This document shows, piece by piece, positions 35,901 through 43,762 of a stretch of 64,000 nt of DNA; positions within the stretch are counted from its first letter, which is position 1, and each line of letters begins with the position of its first letter. Source of the DNA: JACJYC01 sp964558465 (lineage in GTDB: Bacteria > Bacteroidota > Bacteroidia > Chitinophagales > Saprospiraceae). The position numbers and the translations under genes are program-made. The stretch is from NCBI GenBank assembly GCA_964558465.1, contig CAZLEF010000005.1, positions 52,274 to 116,273 of the forward strand, written 5' to 3'. The notes beneath the pieces are model-generated. The model had not been told where the DNA came from. It searched no databases and was given only the letters and a program-made list of their open reading frames with translations.

Positions 35901-36167
35901 ACGGCCTTTGGAGTTATGTATTTTGAAAAACCGGTATAATGAACTTGAGGTGGGCGTTTTAAGCTTTGAGTTAGGCCGGTGGCCCGGGAAACAACGCTGT
36001 TTTTTAATTGGGTCTGCGTCGACAATCCGAAGAATTTTCTCCCTCATCCTGTCTTCAAAATCCTCAAATTTTTTTTGGGTCCACTGTGTGGGATGTCCAA
36101 ACGGAAAAGTCTTTTCAATATCATTCGCTATTGATTTCCAAAAGGTTGTAAAGTTTTCATTTTTCAT
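32961..36167 (-). CDS. NACHT-type STAND NTPase (1068 aa)
   Basis: N-terminal 1-115 carries a helical region with SSSLYRFFKIHNSKGRPAVREQFAVLLGF, a module I have seen at the start of other Bacteroidota NACHT proteins. The NTPase follows: P-loop SDSFTGKT (190-197), in which Ser replaces the first Gly, Walker B VLLLDAFDEI (251-260) with the NACHT-style second acidic pair, and sensor TSRSKF (around 283). A winged-helix-like part and some 600 residues of helical repeats follow, typical of the sensing end of STAND proteins. STAND NTPases work as ligand-triggered switches, often in antiviral defence. There is no obvious effector domain, so the effect may be delivered by the co-oriented genes downstream. 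186 bases separate it from the 78-aa gene. Confidence 0.85.
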   Translation of the reverse strand: MKNENFTTFWKSIANDIEKTFPFGHPTQWTQKKFEDFEDRMREKILRIVDADPIKKQRCFPGHRPNSKLKTPTSSSLYRFFKIHNSKGRPAVREQFAVLLGFDSYMDYCRKKDIPIEVEVGKKSETVSLDLSQRIDRLNKQRLGQIRSFYRSYPLEKIYLHPALADNFRGRVEPALETLMRQDSKVLVHSDSFTGKTTLLHYFSLEKGSPFTRLYLPLSAYQGSLAALAAWYYHLDETEAGALVHLNDHTVLLLDAFDEIASDTLRSELLNELDYTIRYVLTSRSKFIAGKNTGATLILELLPYSTESIYLLVDKLLNNTGKLLTFYNAFRNNSRFESRNQLLRYPWLVIFLIEHFTDGQSLDEDFFIQLPAEIFYSLKNRMLEKRYQEQSLEEMCRKLGKLIFDKQFATREEVRYLLDGELDEDQMHFLDKLAHFGVANVFSLAASARNYQFTIPFASQVFAASYIFSLSPDELKNCLNRIFYIPAFKQVMALALLLRYHKGKDNRLFWEPRENLPAGIQCLTPYEDLVRLYLLSYLPKGAVKKGKPPRRPGLLPIVDKDPESDLIVPYEFLTRYLEQVRSILQYNPASERVDNLLSSWSPDKSLENDLKTALEEVLVSFIPLVIQKDPDLAEEFCGFFENLALHDSDPVYERHFYLIREQCVRTQVFQRKILAAMTQNEGVKFHHYINALLSSPYQHTELNKILFARLKDFHNRIEQEMDGHNRRLMWDDYLDEFSILILMLKKGNLAQDEYSFLLHLLNSLSIQQEDDQYFRSHIGKFQSLQLTEQIAGFMLKALNNPAAPGSFSNLLYLLSPYTFVHEKSTKLVDTLKTILLRFIDKCDRAFSKGEDLEPAIETSIQAFFTHFIQFQRFGPILELAEQLLKVWAKGFHLHPSATKSAKGALTAFLIHNESKALIEVLENYRSWSNRVIVYLAQALEPSPPWNHIRPDPAYLSELHHTLLRSCPYEGDRQTVEKIIQMLSGFQTSGHAEKNAGVSSFHDLIRTFETEGDSYALSIACRFDEFEDYVRESGSPKLFPYAFQHAIYNIKPLFIRVTDGANLEYFYAL

Positions 36168-36296
36168 TTCAATTTCAAATTTGATTTGAAGAGGTTTCCG
36201 CTCCCGTACAGCCTATTTTTGAATTCGCCGGTAAATTAAAAACAATTGCGCAGTTGATTCCCGGAAGGCCTTCCATAACTTCTCAGAGAATCTGTT

Positions 36297-36662
36297 ATGG
36301 AAATCAAGCTCTTTTTGCAGACATTCTTTTTGTTTTTTGTTTTACAGTTTTGCCTGGTGAATCAGGGAAAGGCCCAAATCCATCAGGACGATATTATCCT
36401 GCGTTTTTCGGCCGGCCAGGATGAAATTAACCTGGAGGTTCATCGGGTTGATCCGAATGGATCCAATGCAACGGAACCCGTATTCTTCGATTTCCGGATC
36501 ACAGACGACCAGGGGGTCGAAGTATTGAACCAGGCAGGACTTGTCCCTGGCCGGTACCAGATCCAAACAACAGTCGCCATGCCGGGACGGATTTACATCA
36601 TTCTTGACTTTGGGGTGTTCCGGATCATTCAACAAATCGACCGGAATCCGGTATCCGCATGA
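36297..36662 (+). CDS. small secreted protein (121 aa)
   Basis: Signal peptide at 1-27 (hydrophobic FLQTFFLFFVLQFCLV, then GKAQ), mature part about 95 residues of beta strands: DDIILRF, INLEVHRV, VFFDFRITDDQGVEVL and GRYQIQT. The ending is VFRIIQQI. It resembles a short fibronectin- or T9SS-tail-like sandwich, but no family was recognised. It is divergent from the NACHT gene and followed by a strong hairpin terminator. Confidence 0.7.
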   Translation: MEIKLFLQTFFLFFVLQFCLVNQGKAQIHQDDIILRFSAGQDEINLEVHRVDPNGSNATEPVFFDFRITDDQGVEVLNQAGLVPGRYQIQTTVAMPGRIYIILDFGVFRIIQQIDRNPVSA

Positions 36663-36667
36663 ATTGA

Positions 36668-36702
36668 ATTCCAGCGATCAACCTGATCGCTGGAATTTTT
36701 TT
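36668..36702. terminator. strong terminator between convergent genes
   Basis: ATTCCAGCGATCA (36668-36680) pairs perfectly with TGATCGCTGGAAT (36684-36696) around a 3-nt loop and is followed by six T. It ends the + strand secreted-protein gene, and the stop of the opposite gene (36701) lies at its edge. Confidence 0.9.
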
Positions 36703-37909
36703 ATTGAAGCTCAATGATCTTTTCTTCCAACCAGGCCTTGGATACCGGGTTGCATCCGGCTATTCTGTCCTCCAATTCTTTCCATTTGGTTTGGTATTCC
36801 CGGTCTTTTTTTTTGTAGATCCTCCGGGTGATATCATAAAACCGGTAAAGTTGCTTGAAACATTGCTCGAAATCCTTGTATCGCCCCAAACGGTCATCAG
36901 CAAGTTGGTTTTTTCTACTCCCCTCATCACCAATCATCTTGCGCAATGCATCCAGGACGTTTTCAATGTCAATCTTATCTTTTGATAATAGTTTTGAATC
37001 CCTGATAAACAGTTCATAAAGGATCATCAACTGAAGCGTTTTTGCTTTAAGGTTAATGAATATGCCTTGCTTCCGCAGGGGAACGCCTGATAACCGGTAA
37101 GCCTCTTCAAAATTCTTCTGCCGGAAAGCCAGCAGCGCCATGCAATAGGTGGCATAGGTTTTGCGGAATTCAGGGGCTAAAAAACGGCTGTAGTAACGGA
37201 TGAACTTTTGTGTCCATTCCATGGGGTCTCTGAATCCGTCTTCCCCGGGATCGGGTGAAATACCCGTTACTGCGGCGCGGTTGAATACTTCCATATTTTG
37301 AACGGACAATGCCGTGACGACCAGATTGATGAAAATACCCGGTACAAGCCAATAAGACGTTTTTTCCGTTTTTGCAATCTCTAATTTCAGGTTGATGATC
37401 TGGACGTCTGCTTCGAAAAAGAATTCTGAAAAATTGCCTTGTCCTTTGTTTAATTGTTTGATGCAAAAATTGGTTAAAAAAGAATAAATCTCAATCAGGT
37501 CTTCTTTGGCAATTGAGAAAGAATGCGCCTCAATCATCCGTTTTACAGCAGTATAATATGTTTCACAATCCTGACCCGAATGAAAATTGAGTTCAAATAA
37601 TTTCCTGATTTCATTGTACAATAATACAATGGGGTGCTGTGATCCTTCTTTTTCTATGATTTCCAGAATTTCCTGGAGCAATAAAAAATCCGACCGGGAA
37701 TAGGGAATTTGGGCTTCTTTCACGAGCCCTGAATAACTTAGATAGCTGCAATATAAATTCAGTTTATGGTATATATAATAATTATCAAGAACACTGGAAA
37801 TGTTTTTCAGATTGGGCTCGATCTCCCTCCGTCCGGATAATTCAATTTCTCTGCGTTTGTTCTTTTCAAAAAGAACCTGTTCAAGCAAATATTGATCAAA
37901 TTTTATCAT
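36701..37909 (-). CDS. helical hypothetical protein (402 aa)
   Basis: Soluble, helical throughout, with TPR-like paired helices (IYSFLTNFCIKQLNKGQGNF; TYCMALLAFRQKNFEEAYRLSG). The opening KNKRREIELSGRREIE and SVLDNYYIYHKLNLYCSYL is a distinctive pattern that I associate with a lineage-specific family of Saprospiria/Chitinophagia, without known function. It starts 27 bases after the acyltransferase stop, so the two may be co-transcribed. Confidence 0.75.
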   Translation of the reverse strand: MIKFDQYLLEQVLFEKNKRREIELSGRREIEPNLKNISSVLDNYYIYHKLNLYCSYLSYSGLVKEAQIPYSRSDFLLLQEILEIIEKEGSQHPIVLLYNEIRKLFELNFHSGQDCETYYTAVKRMIEAHSFSIAKEDLIEIYSFLTNFCIKQLNKGQGNFSEFFFEADVQIINLKLEIAKTEKTSYWLVPGIFINLVVTALSVQNMEVFNRAAVTGISPDPGEDGFRDPMEWTQKFIRYYSRFLAPEFRKTYATYCMALLAFRQKNFEEAYRLSGVPLRKQGIFINLKAKTLQLMILYELFIRDSKLLSKDKIDIENVLDALRKMIGDEGSRKNQLADDRLGRYKDFEQCFKQLYRFYDITRRIYKKKDREYQTKWKELEDRIAGCNPVSKAWLEEKIIELQ

Positions 37910-37936
37910 TCCTGTGCTTCTTGTCCGGGAAAAGGC

Positions 37937-39040
37937 TCAAACCCGTATATAAATCTTCCTCCGGTCCAGCCACCAACCCACCAGCCAGCAAAGCAGCATG
38001 AAAGCCACTGCAAAGGCGAATGCGCCAAAATAGGGGCCGATCCATTGGAACCCTTTTTCGTACACAAAACGGTACAGCGGTTTTTCTCCGTCCACCCGGA
38101 TGAACCACATGAAGATGGCCAGGTATTCCGACAACAGATAAATGGCCAGCGGGTTTTTGCCGAATACTTCGAAAAAACGGTAGTTGACCGGCTTTTTTAC
38201 GAAATCGGTGGTGTATATGATGATGGCCAGCAACACCAGATCGATCCCGACCGTGAGGGTGACAAAAGAGCTGGTCCACAGCTTCTTATTGACCGGAAAG
38301 ACCAGATCCCACCAATAAGAAAGGATCAACAGCCCAACGCCGGTCAGCAAGAGTTTGGACAACTTTTCATAATTCAACCCGCCCTCGATGATGTATTTGC
38401 CTGCAAGGTACCCGCCCAACACATTCACCACAGCCGGAAAGGTACTCAGCAATCCTTCCGGGTCAAAGGGAATGCCCTCGCCCATGTACAGGTGGCTGTC
38501 GCCGAATATCCAGCGGTCGAGCGTGCGTGCAAAATTGTTTTCCAGGGTGTAATCCCCGAAAGCGTACATCACGATCCAGTAGCCCGCCAGGAGCAGCCCG
38601 GAAGCAATCCACAACTGGCGTCTGGACAGGTAAAAAACCATTATTGCACCGATGAAATAACAAAGCGCGATGCGCTGCAATACACCCAATATCCGGGTTT
38701 CGCTGAACGGGATGAACGAAAGGCCGCCCGCGTCGTTCCACCTGAAAAACGGGATCCAGTACATCGTATACCCCAGCAGAAAGATCAGGAGCGTCCGCTT
38801 GAGGATCTTGCCGAATACCGCGGATAAGGGCTGATCTCCCCAACGGGCCTTGACAAAAGCCAGGGCGTTGCCCACAGCGAAGAGGAAAGAGGGAAACACC
38901 AGGTCGGTCGGCGTAAAACCATGCCAGACGGCATGCTGGAGCGGTGAAAAGGTATATTGCCAGTCGCCCGAAGTATTCACGATGATCATCAGGCAGATGG
39001 TCATTCCCCGGAAGACGTCAAGGGCCAGGAAACGTTGCAT
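37937..39040 (-). CDS. DUF5009 / HGSNAT-like membrane acyltransferase
   Basis: 367 aa from the Met at 39038-39040 (MQRFLALDVFRGMTI); the longer frame to 39202 runs through the palindromic repeats and is rejected. About ten membrane helices. The opening RFLALDVFRGMTICLMI, with D and RG, and FPSFLFAVGNALAF are family marks. The relatives include heparan-alpha-glucosaminide N-acetyltransferase, which moves acetyl groups across a membrane onto sugars. A paralog lies at 43763-44875 on the other side of the sensor kinase pair. The likely role is acylation of imported or surface glycans; the substrate is unknown. Confidence 0.85.
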   Translation of the reverse strand: MQRFLALDVFRGMTICLMIIVNTSGDWQYTFSPLQHAVWHGFTPTDLVFPSFLFAVGNALAFVKARWGDQPLSAVFGKILKRTLLIFLLGYTMYWIPFFRWNDAGGLSFIPFSETRILGVLQRIALCYFIGAIMVFYLSRRQLWIASGLLLAGYWIVMYAFGDYTLENNFARTLDRWIFGDSHLYMGEGIPFDPEGLLSTFPAVVNVLGGYLAGKYIIEGGLNYEKLSKLLLTGVGLLILSYWWDLVFPVNKKLWTSSFVTLTVGIDLVLLAIIIYTTDFVKKPVNYRFFEVFGKNPLAIYLLSEYLAIFMWFIRVDGEKPLYRFVYEKGFQWIGPYFGAFAFAVAFMLLCWLVGWWLDRRKIYIRV

Positions 39041-39133
39041 GGTTTTTTCGTTTTGAGGGGGTAAAGTACGGAGTTGTAGGGAATTGTTGAGGGAAAAGTT
39101 TGGAGTTTTGATGGTTTGGAGTTCGCGCATCCT

Positions 39134-39194
39134 CCACCACGCCGTAGCGTGGTGGCGTGGCACGCACTTCCTCCACCACGCCGTGGCGTGGTGG
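39134..39194. repeat. two tandem REP-like palindromes
   Basis: CCACCACGC-CGTA-GCGTGGTGG (39134-39155) and CCACCACGC-CGTG-GCGTGGTGG (39173-39194) are near-identical 22-bp palindromes with a 39-base period. Each is followed by CGTGGCACGC. They lie between divergent genes; a further direct repeat CATCCGCTCAAT occurs twice just downstream (39212-39244). Confidence 0.8.
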
Positions 39195-39310
39195 CGTGGC
39201 ACGCATTGGCGTCATCCGCTCAATATTTCCTCCATCCGCTCAATTCTCTCTTCCGATTATACCCTGAAATGGTATTTTTACGAGTCGCTATTTTAAGGGC
39301 GGCCAAAGCC

Positions 39311-42300
39311 ATGTCCGGAGCAAATGTTGACAACATGGAGCATTTTCCCTCGACCCGCGCCAATGCGTGGCAAGCTGTCAGCCCTCGACCGTCCACCGTT
39401 AAAATTCCATGTAAAAGCAAATGCCGGTCCGGACGGATCTGGGGCATTTTCCTTTTCCTGGCGTTGAGCATCGGAGAGATTCGGGCTCAATTGCCCGATT
39501 ACCACCTCCAACTCTTCGATTATACCTCTGGTATCCGGCCCGGAATGATCATGGCTACCGCCCGGGACGCCCGGGGTTTTTTATGGATCCTTTATCCCAG
39601 GAGTATCCAGCGCTTCGATGGCAACAAAGCCGTCGTCTTTAAATCCGGGGGGAATTTTCAACACCTGTTCAGCGATGCCGACGGCCGGATATGGCTTTCT
39701 ACCGCAAAAGAAATTTTCCGGTTTGAGGAGCATCAAGGCGAATTTCGGGAGATTTCCCTTGCTCCGCGTGATTCCCAATTGGTGATCGGCCATCTTTTCC
39801 AAATGCCGGGCAAACCGGTTGCTGTGATCACGACTGCCGGGTTTTATGAATTCCGGCCCCGGGAACGGCATTTTGCCCCCATCCTGACTGATCTGCCGCT
39901 GAAATATCCTATCGGGGTCCGGATTTTCGGCGCATACGGGTCCACCCTGTTTTTCAGGAAAGGCAATCAACTTTTCCGGTATCAAACCCAGGAAAAAAAA
40001 CTGGACAGTTTGCCCGATCAAAACATCCAGATCCTGTTTCCATTGAATGAAGACAGCTTGTTGGCGACCACGTGGCAAAACAACAGTTTCTGGTACAATT
40101 TCCGCTCCGGGGTCCTGACGACGGCCAATCCCCCTGAATCCGTAAAAAGCCCGTATTCTTCTACCTTCAGCGTGCGCAGCATGGTAGAATTTGAGCCCAA
40201 TCGCTTTTTATTGGCTACCCGCGACGGTATTCTGGAATACAACAGCCGGCAGCAGGTATTTAAACGGTTAAAATTCTTTTTGAACGGTCGTCAGGTGGCG
40301 ACCAACGATTATTCCAATTCGATCCACCTGGACAAGGAAGGCGTTGTCTGGCTGGGCGCTATCGACGGCATTGCCCGTTTTTCCATCCGGAAGCCCCCGA
40401 TTGGCCTGATCCGCATCCGGCAACTCAATGACGACCTTCCTGCCGGCATCGACAATATCCGGAAAATAGTGGAAGATGAACAGGGTAACCTGTGGCTGGC
40501 TACCGGCAGCGGTTTTGTCTGCTGGAAAAAGGACCGGGACGACTGGATTCTTTTTTTGCCTGCACCCGGAGCGACCGACCGGCTGAACCACCCGTCTATC
40601 CGCGGCCTGACCTATGACGGGAAATATCTCATTCTCGGCCCTGCCGACCTGGGGTTGTGGCTTTTCGACCCCAAAACTTACCGATACAGACGGCCGGCCT
40701 ACGACTCCCAGGGTACCAAAAATCTGAGCGTCCAGGATTTTATCGACGACATCCTCACCCTGCGCAGCGGCGACCACCTTGTAATGGGCCGCGACGCGCT
40801 GTACCGGCTTGATGGTAAAACCTACCAATTGAGCCAGGTGGTAACGCCGGCCTCCGGCGAAAACCTCAACTACGCATTCCAGGGGCGCAACGGCGTCGTT
40901 TGGCTGACCACTGCATACGGCCTGCATTGCCTCGACGAAAGCCTGAATTACCGGCTCAAAGTTCCCTTGCCGCCGGAGGCCAATCCGGTAACGGCGGGCT
41001 GTGTATTGCCGGATGACCGTTTGCTTTTTTCCTGCGCCAAAGGCGTTTTTACCGCCCGGTACTATGAAACCGGCGGCCGGCCCGCTGTCGCGTTGGAAAA
41101 ATTCACCGGCGTTTTTGACGGGATCTTTCTGGCTACTTTGTACCAGGACCGGAAAGGCTCGATATGGGCTACATCCGACAACGGCATTTACCGGTACGAT
41201 CCGGCAACTTCGAAGATGGACCGGTTCGATTATTCCGACAACGTCCAGGGGTATGGTTTTAACGGCAACAGTTGGTTGCGGTCGAAGGAAGGTTTCCTGT
41301 TTTTTGGCGGCATCAACGGCCTCAACTATCTGCAGCCTGAATCCATGGATTTGCAGAACGAATCCCTCCAGGTATTTATCCACCGGGTCAGAAACGGGAC
41401 AGTCGATTCTGTGGTTTACCATCCGGGGCAAAAAGCGGTACTGCGTTACGCGCAGCGCTCCCTCGAAGCCGAGTTTGTGGCGCCCTATTTCAACAATGCC
41501 GAAAAAGTAAAATTCAGGTATCGCCTGGAAGGTTTCGACAGCGACTGGAAATATACCGGCAACAACAATCTTGTACGTTTCAATTCCCTCGCGCCCGGCG
41601 ATTATACCCTTCGTCTGGAAGCCACCCTGAACAATGTAGATTGGGTAGCGGCAAAAAACCATTTCTCCTTCAGCGTCCAGGCGCCGTTCTGGCTGACCTG
41701 GTGGTTTATTTTGTTTTCGGGGCTCCTGCTGGCCGGCGGATTAACCTTTTTCATCCGTAACCGGAATAAAAAAATAGCGGAAAAAATGGAGGATCTGGAA
41801 GCCGAGCAGGCCATCCATTATTTTTCTTCCAGCATGTCGGAAGAGGGGTCCGAGGAGCAAATCCTTTGGGGTGTTGTGAAAAACTGCATCGGCCGGTTGA
41901 ATTTTGAACATTGTGTGATCTACCTGGTGGATGAAAACCGGAATGTCCTGGTGCAGAAAGCTGCGCTCGGCCCCAAAAGCAACGGTCAAGCCGGCATTTT
42001 CCAACCGCTCGAAATTCCATTGGGGAAAGGTATAGCAGGCAGCGCCGCCGCCGCCGGCAGGGCAGAACTGGTAAAAGATACCACCAGGGATGCACGGTAC
42101 ATTGTGGACGACAAACCCCGCATGTCCGAAATTGCCGTCCCGATCGTGTCGGACGGCAAAGTATTAGGCGTCATAGACTGCGAACACTCAAAAAAAGCGT
42201 TCTTTACTCAAAAGCATTTGTCCATATTGACTACAATTGCCTCTCTTTGTGCCGGTAAAATGGTGAAAGCCAGGGCGGAAGCCGAAAAACAAGCAGCAGA

Positions 42301-42973
42301 ATTGATCCTTATGGACACCAGAGAAAAAATGGCGGATGCAGAGATGCAGGCGCTGCGGGCACAAATGAACCCGCACTTTATTTTCAATTGTTTGAATTCC
42401 ATCAACCGGTACATCGTCAAAAGCGATCAGGCGACCGCTTCCCTGTACCTCACCCGTTTTGCCAAGCTGATCCGGCTGATCCTGGATAATTCCAACAGCA
42501 AGACGGTGACGCTTGCCAACGAGCTGGAGGCCCTGCGCCTGTACATCGAAATGGAAAGTATCCGGTTTGAACGGCAGTTCAGTTATTCGATCGAGGTGGA
42601 AGAAGGAGTTCAGGCCGACAATATCTGCGTGCCGCCGCTGATCATACAACCCTACGTGGAAAATGCCATCTGGCATGGCCTGCTGCACAAGGAGAACGAA
42701 GGCCGGCTGACCATCCGGATGTACCTGGAAACCGGATCCCAACTCATTTGTGTCATTGAAGACGACGGCATCGGGCGGGAGAAGGCCCGGGAGTTAAGGA
42801 GCAAAAATGTATCGACGAAAAAATCCCTGGGCATGAAACTGACGGAAGACCGGCTTGCCCTGCTCAATAAACAGGCGCAACTGGACGCCTCGGTGGAAGT
42901 GGAAGACCTGAAAACGGAAGACGGAACGCCTGCGGGCACCCGCGTTATTTTAAAAATTCCTGTAGACGATTAA
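39311..42973 (+). CDS. propeller-GAF-LytS hybrid sensor histidine kinase
   Basis: 1220 aa from the Met at 39311 (Met 39335 is possible); upstream frame to 39116 runs through palindromic repeats. Signal anchor about 35-55 (GRIWGIFLFLALSIG). A long extracytoplasmic region with Reg_prop-type propeller repeats (RDARGFLWILYPRSIQRF, DKEGVVWLGAIDGIARF, DRKGSIWATSDNGIYRY) ends in a Y_Y_Y domain (RYRLEGFDSDWKYT, SLAPGDYTLRLEA). Membrane helix WLTWWFILFSGLLLAGG. Then a GAF domain (HCVIYLVDENRNVLVQ, REAELVK-type end) and a LytS kinase: phospho-acceptor MNPHFIFNCLNSI, N box QPYVENAIWHG and DDGIGREKA. The partner regulator starts 11 bases on. Such sensors usually read carbohydrate breakdown products. Confidence 0.92.
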   Translation: MSGANVDNMEHFPSTRANAWQAVSPRPSTVKIPCKSKCRSGRIWGIFLFLALSIGEIRAQLPDYHLQLFDYTSGIRPGMIMATARDARGFLWILYPRSIQRFDGNKAVVFKSGGNFQHLFSDADGRIWLSTAKEIFRFEEHQGEFREISLAPRDSQLVIGHLFQMPGKPVAVITTAGFYEFRPRERHFAPILTDLPLKYPIGVRIFGAYGSTLFFRKGNQLFRYQTQEKKLDSLPDQNIQILFPLNEDSLLATTWQNNSFWYNFRSGVLTTANPPESVKSPYSSTFSVRSMVEFEPNRFLLATRDGILEYNSRQQVFKRLKFFLNGRQVATNDYSNSIHLDKEGVVWLGAIDGIARFSIRKPPIGLIRIRQLNDDLPAGIDNIRKIVEDEQGNLWLATGSGFVCWKKDRDDWILFLPAPGATDRLNHPSIRGLTYDGKYLILGPADLGLWLFDPKTYRYRRPAYDSQGTKNLSVQDFIDDILTLRSGDHLVMGRDALYRLDGKTYQLSQVVTPASGENLNYAFQGRNGVVWLTTAYGLHCLDESLNYRLKVPLPPEANPVTAGCVLPDDRLLFSCAKGVFTARYYETGGRPAVALEKFTGVFDGIFLATLYQDRKGSIWATSDNGIYRYDPATSKMDRFDYSDNVQGYGFNGNSWLRSKEGFLFFGGINGLNYLQPESMDLQNESLQVFIHRVRNGTVDSVVYHPGQKAVLRYAQRSLEAEFVAPYFNNAEKVKFRYRLEGFDSDWKYTGNNNLVRFNSLAPGDYTLRLEATLNNVDWVAAKNHFSFSVQAPFWLTWWFILFSGLLLAGGLTFFIRNRNKKIAEKMEDLEAEQAIHYFSSSMSEEGSEEQILWGVVKNCIGRLNFEHCVIYLVDENRNVLVQKAALGPKSNGQAGIFQPLEIPLGKGIAGSAAAAGRAELVKDTTRDARYIVDDKPRMSEIAVPIVSDGKVLGVIDCEHSKKAFFTQKHLSILTTIASLCAGKMVKARAEAEKQAAELILMDTREKMADAEMQALRAQMNPHFIFNCLNSINRYIVKSDQATASLYLTRFAKLIRLILDNSNSKTVTLANELEALRLYIEMESIRFERQFSYSIEVEEGVQADNICVPPLIIQPYVENAIWHGLLHKENEGRLTIRMYLETGSQLICVIEDDGIGREKARELRSKNVSTKKSLGMKLTEDRLALLNKQAQLDASVEVEDLKTEDGTPAGTRVILKIPVDD

Positions 42974-42983
42974 TACCAAGCTT

Positions 42984-43733
42984 ATGATCAAGTGCATCCT
43001 GGTAGACGATGAACGCAACGCCCTCGAGATGATGGAGTGGCTGCTGAAAACCTACTGCCCTCAGGTGGAAATCGCGGAAATGTGCATGTCCGGAGAACAG
43101 GGCATCGAAGCGATCCAAAAACACAAACCCGACGTGGTTTTTCTGGATATTGAAATGCCGAGGATGAACGGCTTTGATATGCTGGAGCGTTTCGAGAAAC
43201 TGTTTTTCGACGTGGTTTTCTGCACGGCCTACGACCAGTTTGCCATCAAGGCATTCCGGTACAGCGCCCTCAATTATCTGTTGAAACCCGTCGACCCTGA
43301 AGACCTGAAAATCACGGTTGCCCGGCTGGAAGAAAAAAAGGCCGTTCCCACCCGCGAACAGTTTGAATTGCTGTTGCAAAATATACAAAAAATAGGCAAA
43401 AACACCCCGCAACGCATCGCGCTGACCACCAACGACGGGTTGATCTTTGTGCCCACCGGCGATATTATTTATTGTATGGCTGAAAGTAACTATACCGTCG
43501 TGGTGTTGTCCAGCGGTAAAAAGATCCTCGTCTCCAAAGTCCTCAAGGAAATCGACGAAGCGCTGAGCGGGAATGATTTTTGCAGGGTGCACAATTCCTA
43601 TCTCATCAATATCAACCGGATTAAAAAATTTGTGCGGGGTGAAGGGGGGTACATTATTATGGATGACGATGCCACTATTGGTATTTCGCGTAGCCGGAAA
43701 CAGGAGTTTATGGAGTTGTTTTCCAGGTTTTGA
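42984..43733 (+). CDS. LytTR-family response regulator
   Basis: 249 aa. Receiver 1-120 with D8/D9 and phospho-acceptor D55 (VVFLDIEMPR), K in LKPVD. Linker, then LytTR DNA-binding domain (about 145-245): LTTNDGLIFVPTGDIIYCMAESNYTVVVL and FCRVHNSYLININRIKKFVRG. It begins 11 bases after the sensor kinase stop and is its evident partner. Targets may include the two flanking acyltransferase genes. Convergent with the second one, 30 bases away, with a short TTTGAGT/ACTCAAA hairpin between. Confidence 0.95.
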   Translation: MIKCILVDDERNALEMMEWLLKTYCPQVEIAEMCMSGEQGIEAIQKHKPDVVFLDIEMPRMNGFDMLERFEKLFFDVVFCTAYDQFAIKAFRYSALNYLLKPVDPEDLKITVARLEEKKAVPTREQFELLLQNIQKIGKNTPQRIALTTNDGLIFVPTGDIIYCMAESNYTVVVLSSGKKILVSKVLKEIDEALSGNDFCRVHNSYLININRIKKFVRGEGGYIIMDDDATIGISRSRKQEFMELFSRF

Positions 43734-43762
43734 GTTTTGAGCTTTGAGTTGGGACTCACGAC

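Noticed and set aside
36240..36262. Second sigma-54-like site (minus strand) before the NACHT gene
   Set aside because: GG and GC are 10 bases apart, but the flanking consensus bases are mostly absent; too weak.
39160..39215. TGGCACG words resembling sigma-54 -24 elements
   Set aside because: They belong to the tandem palindrome repeats and lack GC at the -12 position.
40268..41662. 464-codon minus-strand frame in the propeller sensor
   Set aside because: Antisense to the propeller repeats; no family pattern.
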